Source of the DNA: Chenggangzhangella methanolivorans
GTDB taxonomy: Bacteria; Pseudomonadota; Alphaproteobacteria; Rhizobiales; Methylopilaceae
Length of the DNA: 64,000 bases
Direction of reading: 5' to 3'
NCBI RefSeq assembly: GCF_019797865.1
Contig: NZ_CP081869.1
Location: forward strand, 2,319,501 to 2,383,500
Shown: piece after piece, positions 20,199 to 29,261 of the stretch
Layout of the letters: every line of letters starts with the position of its first letter
How positions within the stretch are numbered: position 1 is the stretch's first letter
The notes under the pieces: generated by a model
The model's database searches: none
Seen by the model: the letters and a program-made list of their open reading frames with translations, nothing else
What the model was told of the DNA's origin: nothing
Translations under genes and position numbers: made by a program

Positions 20199-21394
20199 CG
20201 GAACGTCTTCCGCGGGTCGAAGGCGTCGCGCACGGCCTCCCCGACGAAGATCAGCAGCGACAGCATCACGGCGATGACCATGAAGCCCGACACGCCGAGC
20301 CATGGCGCCTGGAGGTTCGACTTGCCCTGCGCCAGCAGCTCGCCGAGCGAGGGGAAGCCCGGCGGCAGGCCGAAGCCGAGGAAGTCGAGCGCTGTCAGCG
20401 TCGTGATCGAGCCCGACAGGATGAAGGGCATGAAGGTCAGCGTCGCCACCATCGCGTTGGGCAGCAGATGGCGGAACATGATCGCGCCGTTCGAGACGCC
20501 GAGCGCCTTCGCCGCGCGCACATATTCGAAGTTGCGGCCCCTCAGGAACTCCGCCCGCACCACGCCGACGAGCGCGACCCACGAGAACAGCAGCAGGATG
20601 AACAGCAGCACCCAGACGCTCGGCGCCAGCACCGAGGACAGGATGAGCAGGTAGAGCGTCGGAACCGAGGTCCAGATCTCGATGAAGCGCTGGAACAACA
20701 GGTCGGTCCAGCCGCCGAAATAGCCCTGCACGGCGCCGGCCGCGACGCCGATCACCGACGACAGCACGGTGAGCGCGAGGCCGAACAGCACCGAGAGCCG
20801 GAACCCGTAAAGCAGGCGCGCGAACACGTCGCGGCCCTGGTCGTCGGTGCCGAGCCAGTTCCACTCGATGTCGGCGCAGGATTTCGCCCGCGGCGCCGCG
20901 GCGTCGGCCTTGGCGGCGTCGCCCTCGGGCGTGCGGTCGGCCGCGGCCTTGGCGCAGGTCGCGTCGTCGAGCAGCCAGGTGGGCGGCGAGGGCGCAGGAG
21001 TGGGCAGGTTCAGGTTGATCGTGTCGTAGGAGTAGCGCACCGGCGGCCACACCATCCAGCCGCCCGACTTCTTGATCAGATCCTGCAGATAGGGGTCGCG
21101 ATAGTCGGCCTCGGTCTCGAAGTCGCCGCCGAAGGTCGTCTCCGAATAGGAGGTCAGCGCGGGCGTGTAGAAGGCGCCGTCATATTTCACGAGGAACGGC
21201 TTGTCGTTCGCGATGAACTCCGCGAACAGGCTGACGAAGAACAGCGCGAGGAACAGCCAGAACGAGTGCCAGCCACGGCCGTTCGCGCGGAAATTCGCGA
21301 ATCGCCGCCGGTTGATGGGCGAGAGCTTTCCGCGGGGCGCCGGGACCGGGGCGGAACCGGGCGTCGGCGGCGGAGATGCGATGGCGTCGGTCAT
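20195..21394 (-). CDS. yejE: peptide ABC transporter permease
   Basis: The 399-residue permease has a cytosolic Pro-rich start, a first membrane helix (WLFLALFFVSLFAEFIA), a long periplasmic section and a C-terminal BPD_transp_1 domain with five helices and the EAA loop (EYVRAAKALGVSNGAIMFRHLLPNAM). The periplasmic part contains a roughly 40-residue Ala/Asp/Lys-rich insertion bracketed by two cysteines (near LLDDATC and AKSC), making the protein longer than usual. It overlaps yejF by GTGA. Confidence 0.9.
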   Translation of the reverse strand: MTDAIASPPPTPGSAPVPAPRGKLSPINRRRFANFRANGRGWHSFWLFLALFFVSLFAEFIANDKPFLVKYDGAFYTPALTSYSETTFGGDFETEADYRDPYLQDLIKKSGGWMVWPPVRYSYDTINLNLPTPAPSPPTWLLDDATCAKAAADRTPEGDAAKADAAAPRAKSCADIEWNWLGTDDQGRDVFARLLYGFRLSVLFGLALTVLSSVIGVAAGAVQGYFGGWTDLLFQRFIEIWTSVPTLYLLILSSVLAPSVWVLLFILLLFSWVALVGVVRAEFLRGRNFEYVRAAKALGVSNGAIMFRHLLPNAMVATLTFMPFILSGSITTLTALDFLGFGLPPGFPSLGELLAQGKSNLQAPWLGVSGFMVIAVMLSLLIFVGEAVRDAFDPRKTFR

Positions 21395-21403
21395 GGGCGC
21401 AGC

Positions 21404-21521
21404 CCTCGTCCCGGACTTGATCCGGGACCCAGAACCGACAGCGTTACTCCAGCAGTCACGACCGTCCGCGTCTTATCCTTCGACCTCGACGCGTCTGGGT
21501 CCCGGATCAAGTCCGGGACAA
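21404..21521. repeat. inverted pair of 'tcccggacttgatccgggac' elements (family C)
   Basis: Left copy 21404-21437 and right copy 21490-21521 are reverse complements around about 50 bases of unrelated sequence. Each copy is itself palindromic. The pair lies between yejB and yejE. Confidence 0.85.
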
Positions 21522-21561
21522 GGAGGGAGGGGGCGCCGCTCATGGGCGCACCTGCCGAAAA

Positions 21562-21680
21562 TTGCGTGCTTCGAGACGCCGTCCTGCGGACGGCTCCTCA
21601 GCATGAGGACCGTTCAGGGTCCACACCCCTCCCTCATGCTGAGGAGCGGCCGAAAGGCCGCGTCTCGAAGCACGCAGTTC
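21562..21680. repeat. inverted pair of 'gtgcttcgagacg...cctcagcatgagg' elements (family B)
   Basis: Left copy 21562-21613 and right copy 21629-21680 share reverse-complementary cores (cctcagcatgagg / cctcatgctgagg and gcgtgcttcgagacg). With the adjacent family C pair it fills almost all of the 309-base gap between yejB and yejE (21395-21703), where no gene is visible. Confidence 0.85.
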
Positions 21681-21703
21681 GGCGGTGAGCGACCGGACCC
21701 GCA

Positions 21704-22819
21704 TCACACCTCCCGCGTCTCGAAGTCGATCCGCGGATCGACCCACATGTAGGAGAGGTCCGAAATCAGCGCGACCACGAGGCCGAGCAGCGAGAAGATA
21801 TAGAGATTGGCGAACACGACCGCATAGTCGCGGTTGACGATCGACTCGAAGCCCAGGAGCCCCAGCCCGTCGAGCGAGAAGATCGTCTCGATCAGCAGCG
21901 CGCCGGAGAAGAACGCGCCGATGAAGGCGCCCGGGAAGCCCGCGATCAGGATCAGCATCGCGTTGCGGAACACATGGCCGTAGAGCACCTGGTTCTCGGT
22001 CAGGCCCTTCATGCGCGCGGTCTGGACATACTGCTTGCGGATCTCGTCCAGGAACGAGTTTTTCGTTAGCAGCGTCGTGGTGGCGAAGGCCGAGATCGCG
22101 AGCGCGGTCAGCGGAAGCGCCATGTGCCAGGCGTAGTCCACCGCCTTCCCCCAGAGCGAGAGCTGGTCCCAGTTGTCAGAGGTCAGGCCTCTCAGCGGGA
22201 ACCAGTCGAGGAAAGTGCCGCCGGCGAACAGCACGATCAGCAGGATGGCGAACAGGAAGCCCGGGATCGCGTAGCCGATGACGATGACGCTCGACGTCCA
22301 GACGTCGAAGCGCGAGCCGTCGCGCACGGCCTTGGCGACGCCGAGCGGCACCGAGATCATGTAGGAAATGAGCGTCATCCAGAGGCCGAGCGAGATCGAC
22401 ACCGGCATCTTCTCGAGAATGAGGTCGACGACGTCGATGTCGCGGAAATAGGAGCGCCCGAAGTCGAAGCGGGCGTAGTCCCGGATCATCTTGGCGAAGC
22501 GCTCGGGCGCCGGCTTGTCGAAGCCGAACTGCTTTTCGAGCTGCTTGATGAATTCCGGGTCGAGCCCCTGCGCGCCGCGATATTTCGAGTTGATCGGGTC
22601 GTTCGAGCCGCCGCGCTGGACGTCGCCGGAGCGTTGGAGGTCGTTGCCGGATCCGCCCGAGACGCGGGCGGTCGCGTCCGTGCCCTGCCCGGTCACCTGC
22701 GCGATCACCCGCTCCACCGGTCCGCCGGGCGCGAACTGGATGATGACGAAGGACACGAGCATGATCCCGAGCAGCGTCGGGATCATCAGCGCGATGCGGC
22801 GGAGGACATAGGCGAGCAC
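21704..22819 (-). CDS. yejB: peptide ABC transporter permease
   Basis: The 371-residue protein starts with GTG 22819, immediately after a TAA triplet, and begins with a membrane helix (MLAYVLRRIALMIPTLLGIML). Five further helices form the BPD_transp_1 domain, with the EAA-type loop near QTARMKGLTENQVLYGHVFRNAM. The first periplasmic loop is lengthened by a Gly/Ser/Asp-rich stretch (about residues 42-80). It pairs with YejE. Its upstream operon partner yejA is separated from it by a DUF559 gene and repeats. Confidence 0.9.
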   Translation of the reverse strand: MLAYVLRRIALMIPTLLGIMLVSFVIIQFAPGGPVERVIAQVTGQGTDATARVSGGSGNDLQRSGDVQRGGSNDPINSKYRGAQGLDPEFIKQLEKQFGFDKPAPERFAKMIRDYARFDFGRSYFRDIDVVDLILEKMPVSISLGLWMTLISYMISVPLGVAKAVRDGSRFDVWTSSVIVIGYAIPGFLFAILLIVLFAGGTFLDWFPLRGLTSDNWDQLSLWGKAVDYAWHMALPLTALAISAFATTTLLTKNSFLDEIRKQYVQTARMKGLTENQVLYGHVFRNAMLILIAGFPGAFIGAFFSGALLIETIFSLDGLGLLGFESIVNRDYAVVFANLYIFSLLGLVVALISDLSYMWVDPRIDFETREV

Positions 22820-23309
22820 TTAAAGCTGAGCCTCGCGGAAAGAGCCAGCAGCGGCCTCGCCGTTCCCCCCTCCCCCTTGCGGGGAGGGGTCGGGGGTGGG
22901 TGGTCCCGAAAGAGGCGCCGACGTTCGATCGAAGGGCTTCGACGACCAATTCCCGAACGCCTTGAGGATTGAGCAAAACCTCATTGTTCCAGAACCGTAG
23001 CACGCGCCAGCCGAGCGCCTCCATCTCAGCCGTGCGCGCGACGTCGGTGACGCTTTCGCAGTGCTGGCCGCCATCGACTTCGATGACAAGCTTCGCGCGG
23101 CGGCACGCGAAATCGGCGATGTAACCGCCGATGACGACCTGACGCCGGAAGTGCGTGCCCTCGAGTTCGAGGCCGCGCAGCAGACGCCAGAGCTTCTTCT
23201 CAGCGTCAGTCGGCCGACTTCTGTGGGCGCGCGCAAGTCGCGTGATGACCGGTGTAGGAGCGGCGGCCGTCGTCGCCCAAGGGCGCGCATCTTCGGCGTC
23301 GCGCCTCAT
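22820..23309 (-). CDS. DUF559 endonuclease-domain protein within a repeat cassette (3' end uncertain)
   Basis: Residues 15-130 match the DUF559 (Vsr-like PD-(D/E)XK) family: RSRPTDAEKKLWRLLRGLELEGTHFRRQVVIGGYIADFACRRAKLVIEVDGGQH-type sequence, with the catalytic-style D/E-V-D-G-G-Q-H core, then GWRVLRFWNNEVL. The last residues are encoded by a family A palindrome (22865-22905). The frame then stays open into yejB; with one net extra base it would stop at TAA 22820-22822. A second palindrome precedes the start. The gene sits between yejA and yejB, where the family's operon normally has nothing. Confidence 0.75.
22865..22905. repeat. family A palindrome, 3' side of DUF559 gene
   Basis: The copy has the core cccctcccccttgcgggg followed by a G-rich tail. 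It is inverted relative to the copy at 23311-23355, and the two bracket the DUF559 gene. It overlaps the codons for that protein's last residues. Confidence 0.85.
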
Positions 23310-23310
23310 T

Positions 23311-23355
23311 CTGAGCCACCCCCACCCCTAACCCCTCCCCGCAAGGGAGAGGGGG
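23311..23355. repeat. family A palindrome, 5' side of DUF559 gene
   Basis: The copy begins one base upstream of the DUF559 start codon and runs to near the yejA stop at 23371. It is the reverse complement of the copy at 22865-22905. It leaves almost no other sequence between the two genes. Confidence 0.85.
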
Positions 23356-23370
23356 ATGGCGTCGCGCCGC

Positions 23371-25453
23371 TCACGCCTTCACCCCTGCGGCGGCGGCTTT
23401 CTGCTCGTCCCACCACCAGGTTTCCGGCGCGCCTCTCGCGTAACGCGGCTTCTCGGCCGGATGGCCAAACGCGTCCCAGTAGGCGAGCGTGTGCGTGTCC
23501 TTGTTCCAGGCCGGCACCCAGCTGACGAGCGAGCGCAGCACCCGGTCGAGCGCGCGGCAGGCGAGGTTGAGCTTCTCGCGCGATGTCGCCGCGACGATCT
23601 TCTCCACGAGCGCGTCCACGGCGGGATCGGCGATCCCGGAGGCGTTCTGCGAACCGGGGAGGCTCGCGGACTCCGACGCATAGATCTGCCTCAGGCCTTC
23701 ACCGGGGGTGTCCGACATCGTAAGTCGCCGGCTGATGACGTCGTAGTCGAAATTGTTGGTGCGCTGCTGATATTGCGCGGCGTCGACAAGGCGAATGTTG
23801 GCCGCGACGCCCAGCACCTTCAGGTTCGAAATGAACTTCGAGACGTGCGGGTCGAGCCCCTTGTCGAACTCGAGAAACTCGATGGTCAGCGCCTCGCCCG
23901 CAGCGTTGGTCGCCTGTCCGTCCTTCACCGTGTAGCCGGCTTCGCGCAGCAGCCCCGCCGCCTCACGCAGCAGCTTCCGGTCCTGCCCCGAGCCGTCGGC
24001 GATCGCCGGGACGATGGGCTCGCCGAACACCTCGTCCGGCACCTTGCCGCGGAACGGCTCCAGCAGCGCGAGCTCAGGCCCTTCCGGCTTGCCCGTCGCC
24101 ATCATCTCGGGCGCGCCCTGGAACACCGAGACCGTGCGCTTGTAGGCGTTGAACATCAGGTTGCGGTTCATCCATTCGAAGTCGAGAGCGAGGTTCAATG
24201 CCTTCCGCACCCGAACGTCCTGGAACTTCTTGCGCCGCAGGTTGAAGTACCACCCTTGAGCGCCCGAAGCGGTAATGTCGGGCAGGGTTTCGCGCTTCAC
24301 CTTGCCTTCGCGCACGCCGGGAAACTCATAGCCGGTCGCCCAGGTGCGGGACGTGAACTCCTCGCGGAAGAGATAGGCCTTGGCCTTGAACGCCTCGAAG
24401 GCGACGTCGCGATCTCGATAGAACTCGAAGCGGACGCGCTCGAAATTGTTCTGGCCGACGTTCACAGGAAGATCCTTGGCCCAGTAGTCGGCGACCCGGT
24501 TGAACTCGATCAGGCGCCCCTGCTCCACGCGCCCGACCTTGTAGGGACCGGAGCCAAGCGGCGGCTCGAGCGTCGCCTCGTCGAACGACTTCTTCGAGTA
24601 GTAGGTTTTGGAAAAGATCGGGAGGGCGACCAACTGGAGCGGCAGGTCGCGGGTGCGCTTGGGAGAGAGCCGCAGCACGCACACGTGCTCGCCCTCGACC
24701 TCCACTGTTTCGAGATCGCGGATCGCCTGCGCCACCAGTGGATGGCCCTTGGCCTTCAGCGTCTCCAGCGACCATTTCACGTCCTCGGCCGTGAGCCTGG
24801 AGCCGTCGTGGAAGCGGGCCTCGGGGCGCAGCGCGAAGCGATAGGCGAGCCCGTCGCCCGAGACCGCGACCGACTTCGCGACAAGCCCGTAGAGCGCGTC
24901 CGGCTCGTCATTGGGCGCGCCATCAGCGTGTCGAAGGTGAGGCCCATCCCTTGAGCGCCGTCGCCTTGAGGATGTAGGCGTTCAGCGTGTTGAAGGTGGT
25001 GAGGCTCTGGTTGAGCGAGGTCGTGGCCGGATAGGTGCTGAACGATCCCGCTTTGGGGGCGTCGGCGCGCACATAGTCGAACCGCGTGAAGTCGGGCGCG
25101 TATTTCAGCTCGCCGAAGGCCGAGAGACCGTGGCGCTCGGGGCCGAACGCCTTCGGGTCGCCGTCCGCGGCCGCAGGGGCGGCAGGAGCGCCCTCGGCTT
25201 GCGCGCGGGCGGCGCGGGGGAAGAGCCCGAAGGCCGCCGCCGCGCCGGCGTAGAGCAGCGCTTCGCGGCGAGTGCTCGTCAGACGCGACGTCTCCGCCCC
25301 CCTCCCCCTTGCGGGGAGGGTGAGGGTGGCTCCGGATGAGGCGAGGGGTTCGGCGTCGAGCGGCGCCGGCGGCGCTCCGTTCTGAGCCACCCCCACCCCT
25401 AACCCCTCCCCGCAAGGGGGAGGGGAACAGGAGGCGCTGTTTCGGCCGCTCAT
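23371..25453 (-). CDS. yejA: peptide ABC transporter solute-binding protein, second copy (two frameshifts)
   Basis: This is a family 5 extracellular solute-binding protein (FNTLNAYIL, GLTFDTLMA, RFHDGSRLTAEDVKWSLETLK, LDFEWMNRNLMF). ATG 25453 overlaps the upstream yejA stop by four bases. Single missing bases near 24944 and 24916 break the frame; corrected, the protein has 694 residues. A Tat-like signal (TRREALLYAGAAAAFGLF) occurs only after about 58 residues, because a family A repeat pair (25297-25428) is read in frame after the first codons. It would deliver oligopeptides to YejBEF. Confidence 0.85.
25297..25428. repeat. inverted pair of family A palindromes inside the 5' end of yejA-2
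   Basis: Left copy 25297-25332 and right copy 25382-25428 are inverted around about 50 bases. Read from ATG 25453 on the minus strand, both copies are open and keep the frame of the downstream signal peptide. They encode Pro/Gly-rich segments such as SPPPCGEGLGVG and TLPARGRG. Confidence 0.85.
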
Positions 25454-27318
25454 GAGCGGCCCCCGACGGCCTTGGCCTTCTCGGCGTCCCACCACCAGAC
25501 GGTCGGGAACATCGCGCCGCGCGGCGGAAGCTTGGCGGGGCGCGAGAAGCGGTCCCAGCGGGCGGTGCGGTCCTCGATGCTCGTGAACTGCGGCACCACG
25601 TAATTGTGCGCGAGCAGCACGCGGTCGAGCGCGCGGGCCGCGGCGGTGAGATCGTCGCGGTCCTTGGCGAAGATGATCTTGTCGATCAGCGCGTCGACGC
25701 CCGGATCCTTAATTCCGACGAAGTTCTGCGAGCCCGAGACGTCGGCCGAAGAACTTCCCCACATGTCGCGCTGCTCGTTGCCGGGCGACAGCGACTGGCC
25801 CCAGCCGACCGTCACCATGTCGAAGTCGAAGCTGCGGATGCGGTTGATGTACTGGCTGTCGTCGAGCAGGCGCATCGTCACCTCGACGCCGAGGCGTTCG
25901 AGCGCCGGCTTGTAGAAGCTGAGCAGCCGCTCGCCGGTCGGGTCGCCATAGATGAACTCGACCTTGAACGCCTCGCCCTTCTCGTTCTTGAGCGCCGCCT
26001 TGCCGCCCTCGCGCGAGACGGTCCAGCCCGCTTCCTTCAGCAGCCGCACGGCCTCGCGCAGATTCTCGCGCGCCTTTTCGGGCGAGCCGCCCACCGGGTT
26101 CTTGTACGCGCTCGTGAAGACCTCGGCCGGGATCTTGTCCCTGACGCTTTCGAGGATCTCCTTCTCGCGGCCTTCCGGAAGGCCCTTCGACGCGAGGTCG
26201 GTGCCGTAGAAGTAGCTGTCGATCCGGACGTACTGCCCGAACATGATCGACTTGTTGATCTCCTCGAAGTCGAACGCCAGGTTGAAGGCCCGGCGCACCC
26301 GCGGGTCCTTGAACTTGTCGCGGCGGATGTTGAAGGCGTAGCCCTGCATCCGGCCCGACTGGCTGTCGACGAACTTCTCCAGCAGCACCTTCTTCTGCTG
26401 AACCGCCGGGAACGCGTAGGCCGTCGCCCAGTTCTTGGCGCTGTTCTCCTCGCGATAGTCGAACTGGTCGCCCTTGAAGGCCTCCACCAGCACGGTCGAG
26501 TCGCGGTAGTAGTCGAAGCGCATCTCGTCGAAATTGTAGATCCCGACGCGCGCCGGAAGCTTGGCGGCCCAATAGTCCGGAGAGCGCTCGTAGGAGATCC
26601 AGCGGCCCGGCGCGAAGGCCTTCACGCGATAGGGACCGGAGCCGAGCGGCTTGTCGAGCGTGCCTTCCTCGATGTTGCGCTTGCGGCCCTGCTCGTCGCT
26701 CCCCTCCCAGAATTTCTTGGGCAGGATCGGGATCTGGCCGGTGATCTGCGGCAGCTCGCGGTTGCCGGGCCCTGCGAAGGTGAACGTCACCTCGCGCTCG
26801 CCCGTGATCTCGGCCTTGGCGACGTCGTGATAGTAGCGGGAGCGCATGGGGTCGATGCGCTTCAGCGTCTCGAACGACCAGACCACGTCCTCGGCCGTCA
26901 CCGGCGAGCCGTCGTTGAAGCGCGCCTCGGGGCGCAGCCGATAGGTGACCGAGGAATAGTCGGCCGGGTAGCGCACGCTTTCGGCGATCAGCCCGTATTC
27001 GGTCGCCGGCTCGTCGAGCGCGTCGGTCATCAGCGTGTCGTAGAGGAGGTTGAGGCCGGCGGCCTCGTTGCCCTTGGGCACGAAGGCGTTGAGGCTGTCG
27101 AAGGTGCCGAGCGCGCCGAGCCGGACCGTCCCGCCCTTGGGCGCGTCCGGGTTCACATAGTCGAAATGCTTGAAGTCCGCCGGGTACTTCACGTCCCCGA
27201 GCAGCGACAGCCCGTGCCGCCATTCGCCTGCGCCCGGAGCCCCGCCGGGCGACTGGGCCGCGGCGGGCAGGGTCGCGAGCGTGGCGGCGAGAAGGGCGGC
27301 GGCGAGGCGGAACGTCAT
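25450..27318 (-). CDS. yejA: peptide ABC transporter solute-binding protein, first copy
   Basis: The intact 622-residue protein has a standard Sec signal (MTFRLAAALLAATLATLPAAA) and the family 5 binding-protein pattern: LSLLGDVKYPADFKHFDYVN, FNDGSPVTAEDVVWSFETLK, PLGSGPYRVKAF and FDFEEINKSIMFGQ. It is the first gene of the operon yejA-yejA-(DUF559)-yejB-yejE-yejF-nudix, all on the minus strand. Two tandem binding proteins for one permease suggest two ligand ranges. No promoter was identified with confidence in the region upstream. Confidence 0.92.
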   Translation of the reverse strand: MTFRLAAALLAATLATLPAAAQSPGGAPGAGEWRHGLSLLGDVKYPADFKHFDYVNPDAPKGGTVRLGALGTFDSLNAFVPKGNEAAGLNLLYDTLMTDALDEPATEYGLIAESVRYPADYSSVTYRLRPEARFNDGSPVTAEDVVWSFETLKRIDPMRSRYYHDVAKAEITGEREVTFTFAGPGNRELPQITGQIPILPKKFWEGSDEQGRKRNIEEGTLDKPLGSGPYRVKAFAPGRWISYERSPDYWAAKLPARVGIYNFDEMRFDYYRDSTVLVEAFKGDQFDYREENSAKNWATAYAFPAVQQKKVLLEKFVDSQSGRMQGYAFNIRRDKFKDPRVRRAFNLAFDFEEINKSIMFGQYVRIDSYFYGTDLASKGLPEGREKEILESVRDKIPAEVFTSAYKNPVGGSPEKARENLREAVRLLKEAGWTVSREGGKAALKNEKGEAFKVEFIYGDPTGERLLSFYKPALERLGVEVTMRLLDDSQYINRIRSFDFDMVTVGWGQSLSPGNEQRDMWGSSSADVSGSQNFVGIKDPGVDALIDKIIFAKDRDDLTAAARALDRVLLAHNYVVPQFTSIEDRTARWDRFSRPAKLPPRGAMFPTVWWWDAEKAKAVGGRS

Positions 27319-27450
27319 GAGCGGGCGGGCTTGTCCTCGGATGGCGCGACGAGAAGAACCGTCTGGTCCCGCATTATGTCGCGAAAGAGGAGGCGCGCCA
27401 GACGTGTGAGCGACGGCGCGCCGTCGTGACGCGATCGTGAGGCGGCCAGA

Positions 27451-27482
27451 AGCAAAACGGCCGGGCGTCGCCGCCCGGCCGT
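27451..27482 (-). terminator. rho-independent terminator after the cytochrome c gene
   Basis: On the minus strand an 11-bp perfect stem (27457-27467 with 27472-27482), four-base loop and run of T (complement of 27454-27457) follow the cytochrome stop by about 28 bases. It separates this gene from the yej operon. Confidence 0.85.
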
Positions 27483-27509
27483 CAGATCGTCAGCTCAAGG
27501 CCGATCGGC

Positions 27510-29023
27510 TCACTTGCCGGGGATCGGGGCCGGGCTGTCGGAGTTCTTGTTCAGGAACGCGATGATGTTGGCGCGCTCCTGCGCGTCCTTCACGCCCGGG
27601 AACGCCATCATCGTGCCGGGCACGGCCTTCGCCGGGTCTTCCAGCCACTTGTCCAGCAGCGCGAAGTCCCACGGGCCCTGCTCGTGCTTCTTGAACTCGT
27701 CGGAATATTCGAAGTCGGCGATGTGGCCGTGCTTCATGCCGACGATTCCGTAGAGGTTCGGGCCCGCGATCGTCTCGCCGCCCTTGTTGAGGCTGTGGCA
27801 CATCGCGCACTGGGCCTCCGTCGCGGTCTTGCCGGCTTCGACGTCGGCCGAGGCGAGCAGCTTCACGACGTCGCCGCTGGCAGCGGGAGCCGCAGGAGCC
27901 GCCGCCTGGTCGGCGGGTTTGGCCGGCTCGGCGGGCTTGGCGGCTTCGGCCGGAGCCGCGGGCTTGGCCGTTTCGGCAGGCTTGGCCGGCTCGGCGGGCT
28001 TGGCTTCCGCGGCCTTCTGCTCCCCGGCGGGAGCCGGGGCGGCGGCCGGCGCTTCCGTCTTCTTCTCGCCGCCGGCGGCAGGCGCCGCGGCGCCGCCGAG
28101 ATCGGCCGGCTTGTCAGAGTTCTTGTTGAGATAAGCGACCAGCGCCGCGCGCTCGTCCTCGTTCTTGACGCCCATGAACGCCATGGTGGTGCCGGGGATG
28201 TAGTTCTTCGGGCTCTCGAGCCAGTGGCCGAGATTCTCGACGTCCCAGGTCTTGTCCTTGGTCTTCTGCATGGCGTCGGAGTAGCTGAAGCCCTCCATGT
28301 GGGCGTGCTTCAGGCCGACGATGCCGTAGAGGTTCGGGCCGGCCTTGGCCGCGCCGCCCTTGTCGAAGGAGTGGCAGGCCGCGCACTTCTTCGCCGCCTG
28401 CTCGCCCTTGGCCGGATCGGCCGCCGCGACCTTGGCCGCCCGCCGCCCGCCGCCGGGGCGCCGCCGGCAGCCGCCGGCTTGGCCTCGACCTTCGGCAGGT
28501 CGAGCGGCTTGTCGGAGTTCTTGTTGAGATAAGCGAGCAGGTTCGCGCGCTGCGGATCCTTCACGCCCATGAACGCCATCGTGGTGCCCTGGATGTAGCC
28601 CTTCGGGTTCTCCAGCCAGTGGTCCATGTTCTCGAAGTCCCACGTCTTGTCCGCGGTCTTCTTCATGGCGTCCGAATAGCCGAAGCCCTCCATGTGGGCG
28701 TGCTTCAGACCGATGACGCCGTAGAGATTCGGGCCGGCCTTGGCGGGCTCGCCCTTGCCGAAGGAGTGGCAGGCCGCGCACTTCTTGGACGACTGCTCGC
28801 CCTTGGCCGGATCGGCCGAAGCAAGGAGCGCCAGCGCGCCTGCGGGCGCGGCTGCGCCGCCGCCTGCGGCCTCGCCGCCTTCCTTCTTCTCCGCGACCTC
28901 GTAGCCGGGCTTTTCGGGCTTCTTCTGGTGGAAGACTTCTTCGACGAGCACGTTGACGCCGAGCAATACGGTCAGCGTGCCGAGCACCGCGCCCGCGATC
29001 TTGTTCAGTTTAAACGTGTCCAT
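27510..29023 (-). CDS. cycM: membrane-anchored cytochrome c with three tandem haem domains (frameshifted)
   Basis: ATG 29023 starts the CycM-type anchor (MDTFKLNKIAGAVLGTLTVLL). Three class I cytochrome c domains follow, with CAACH at 28766-28780, CAACH at 28371-28385 and CAMCH at 27795-27809. Each is followed by GPNLYG and a late Met ligand segment (TTMAFMGV, TTMAFMGV, TMMAFPGV). Linkers are Ala/Pro/Glu/Lys-rich repeats. One base is missing near 28445; corrected length is 504 residues. CycM normally has one domain and passes electrons from the bc1 complex to a terminal oxidase. Its place beside kdsB-pheA is conserved. Confidence 0.88.
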
Positions 29024-29261
29024 TTCCGCTCCGGCTGTCCGCCGACCGCAGCGTCGTCGCCGCCGGCGCGTCCCGTCCCTGATTGTTTTCATTGGCGCGG
29101 GCGAGCCGAAGGCAGGCCCGCTAAGGCGGGCGGCACGCTAACCGCTTTTGATCCGGCGTCGCAACTCAGCTATGACCGCGACACATTGCTACCTTATGCT
29201 GAGGGCTTGATTTCCCAACCCTCGGTCCCGGCTCGAAAATCACCGCTTGTCTGGATTTAGG

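Noticed and set aside
22176..23309. A 377-residue DUF559 protein running into yejB
   Set aside because: Beyond about residue 135 the translation comes from a palindrome and then from yejB in the wrong frame. A lost stop is more likely than a fusion.
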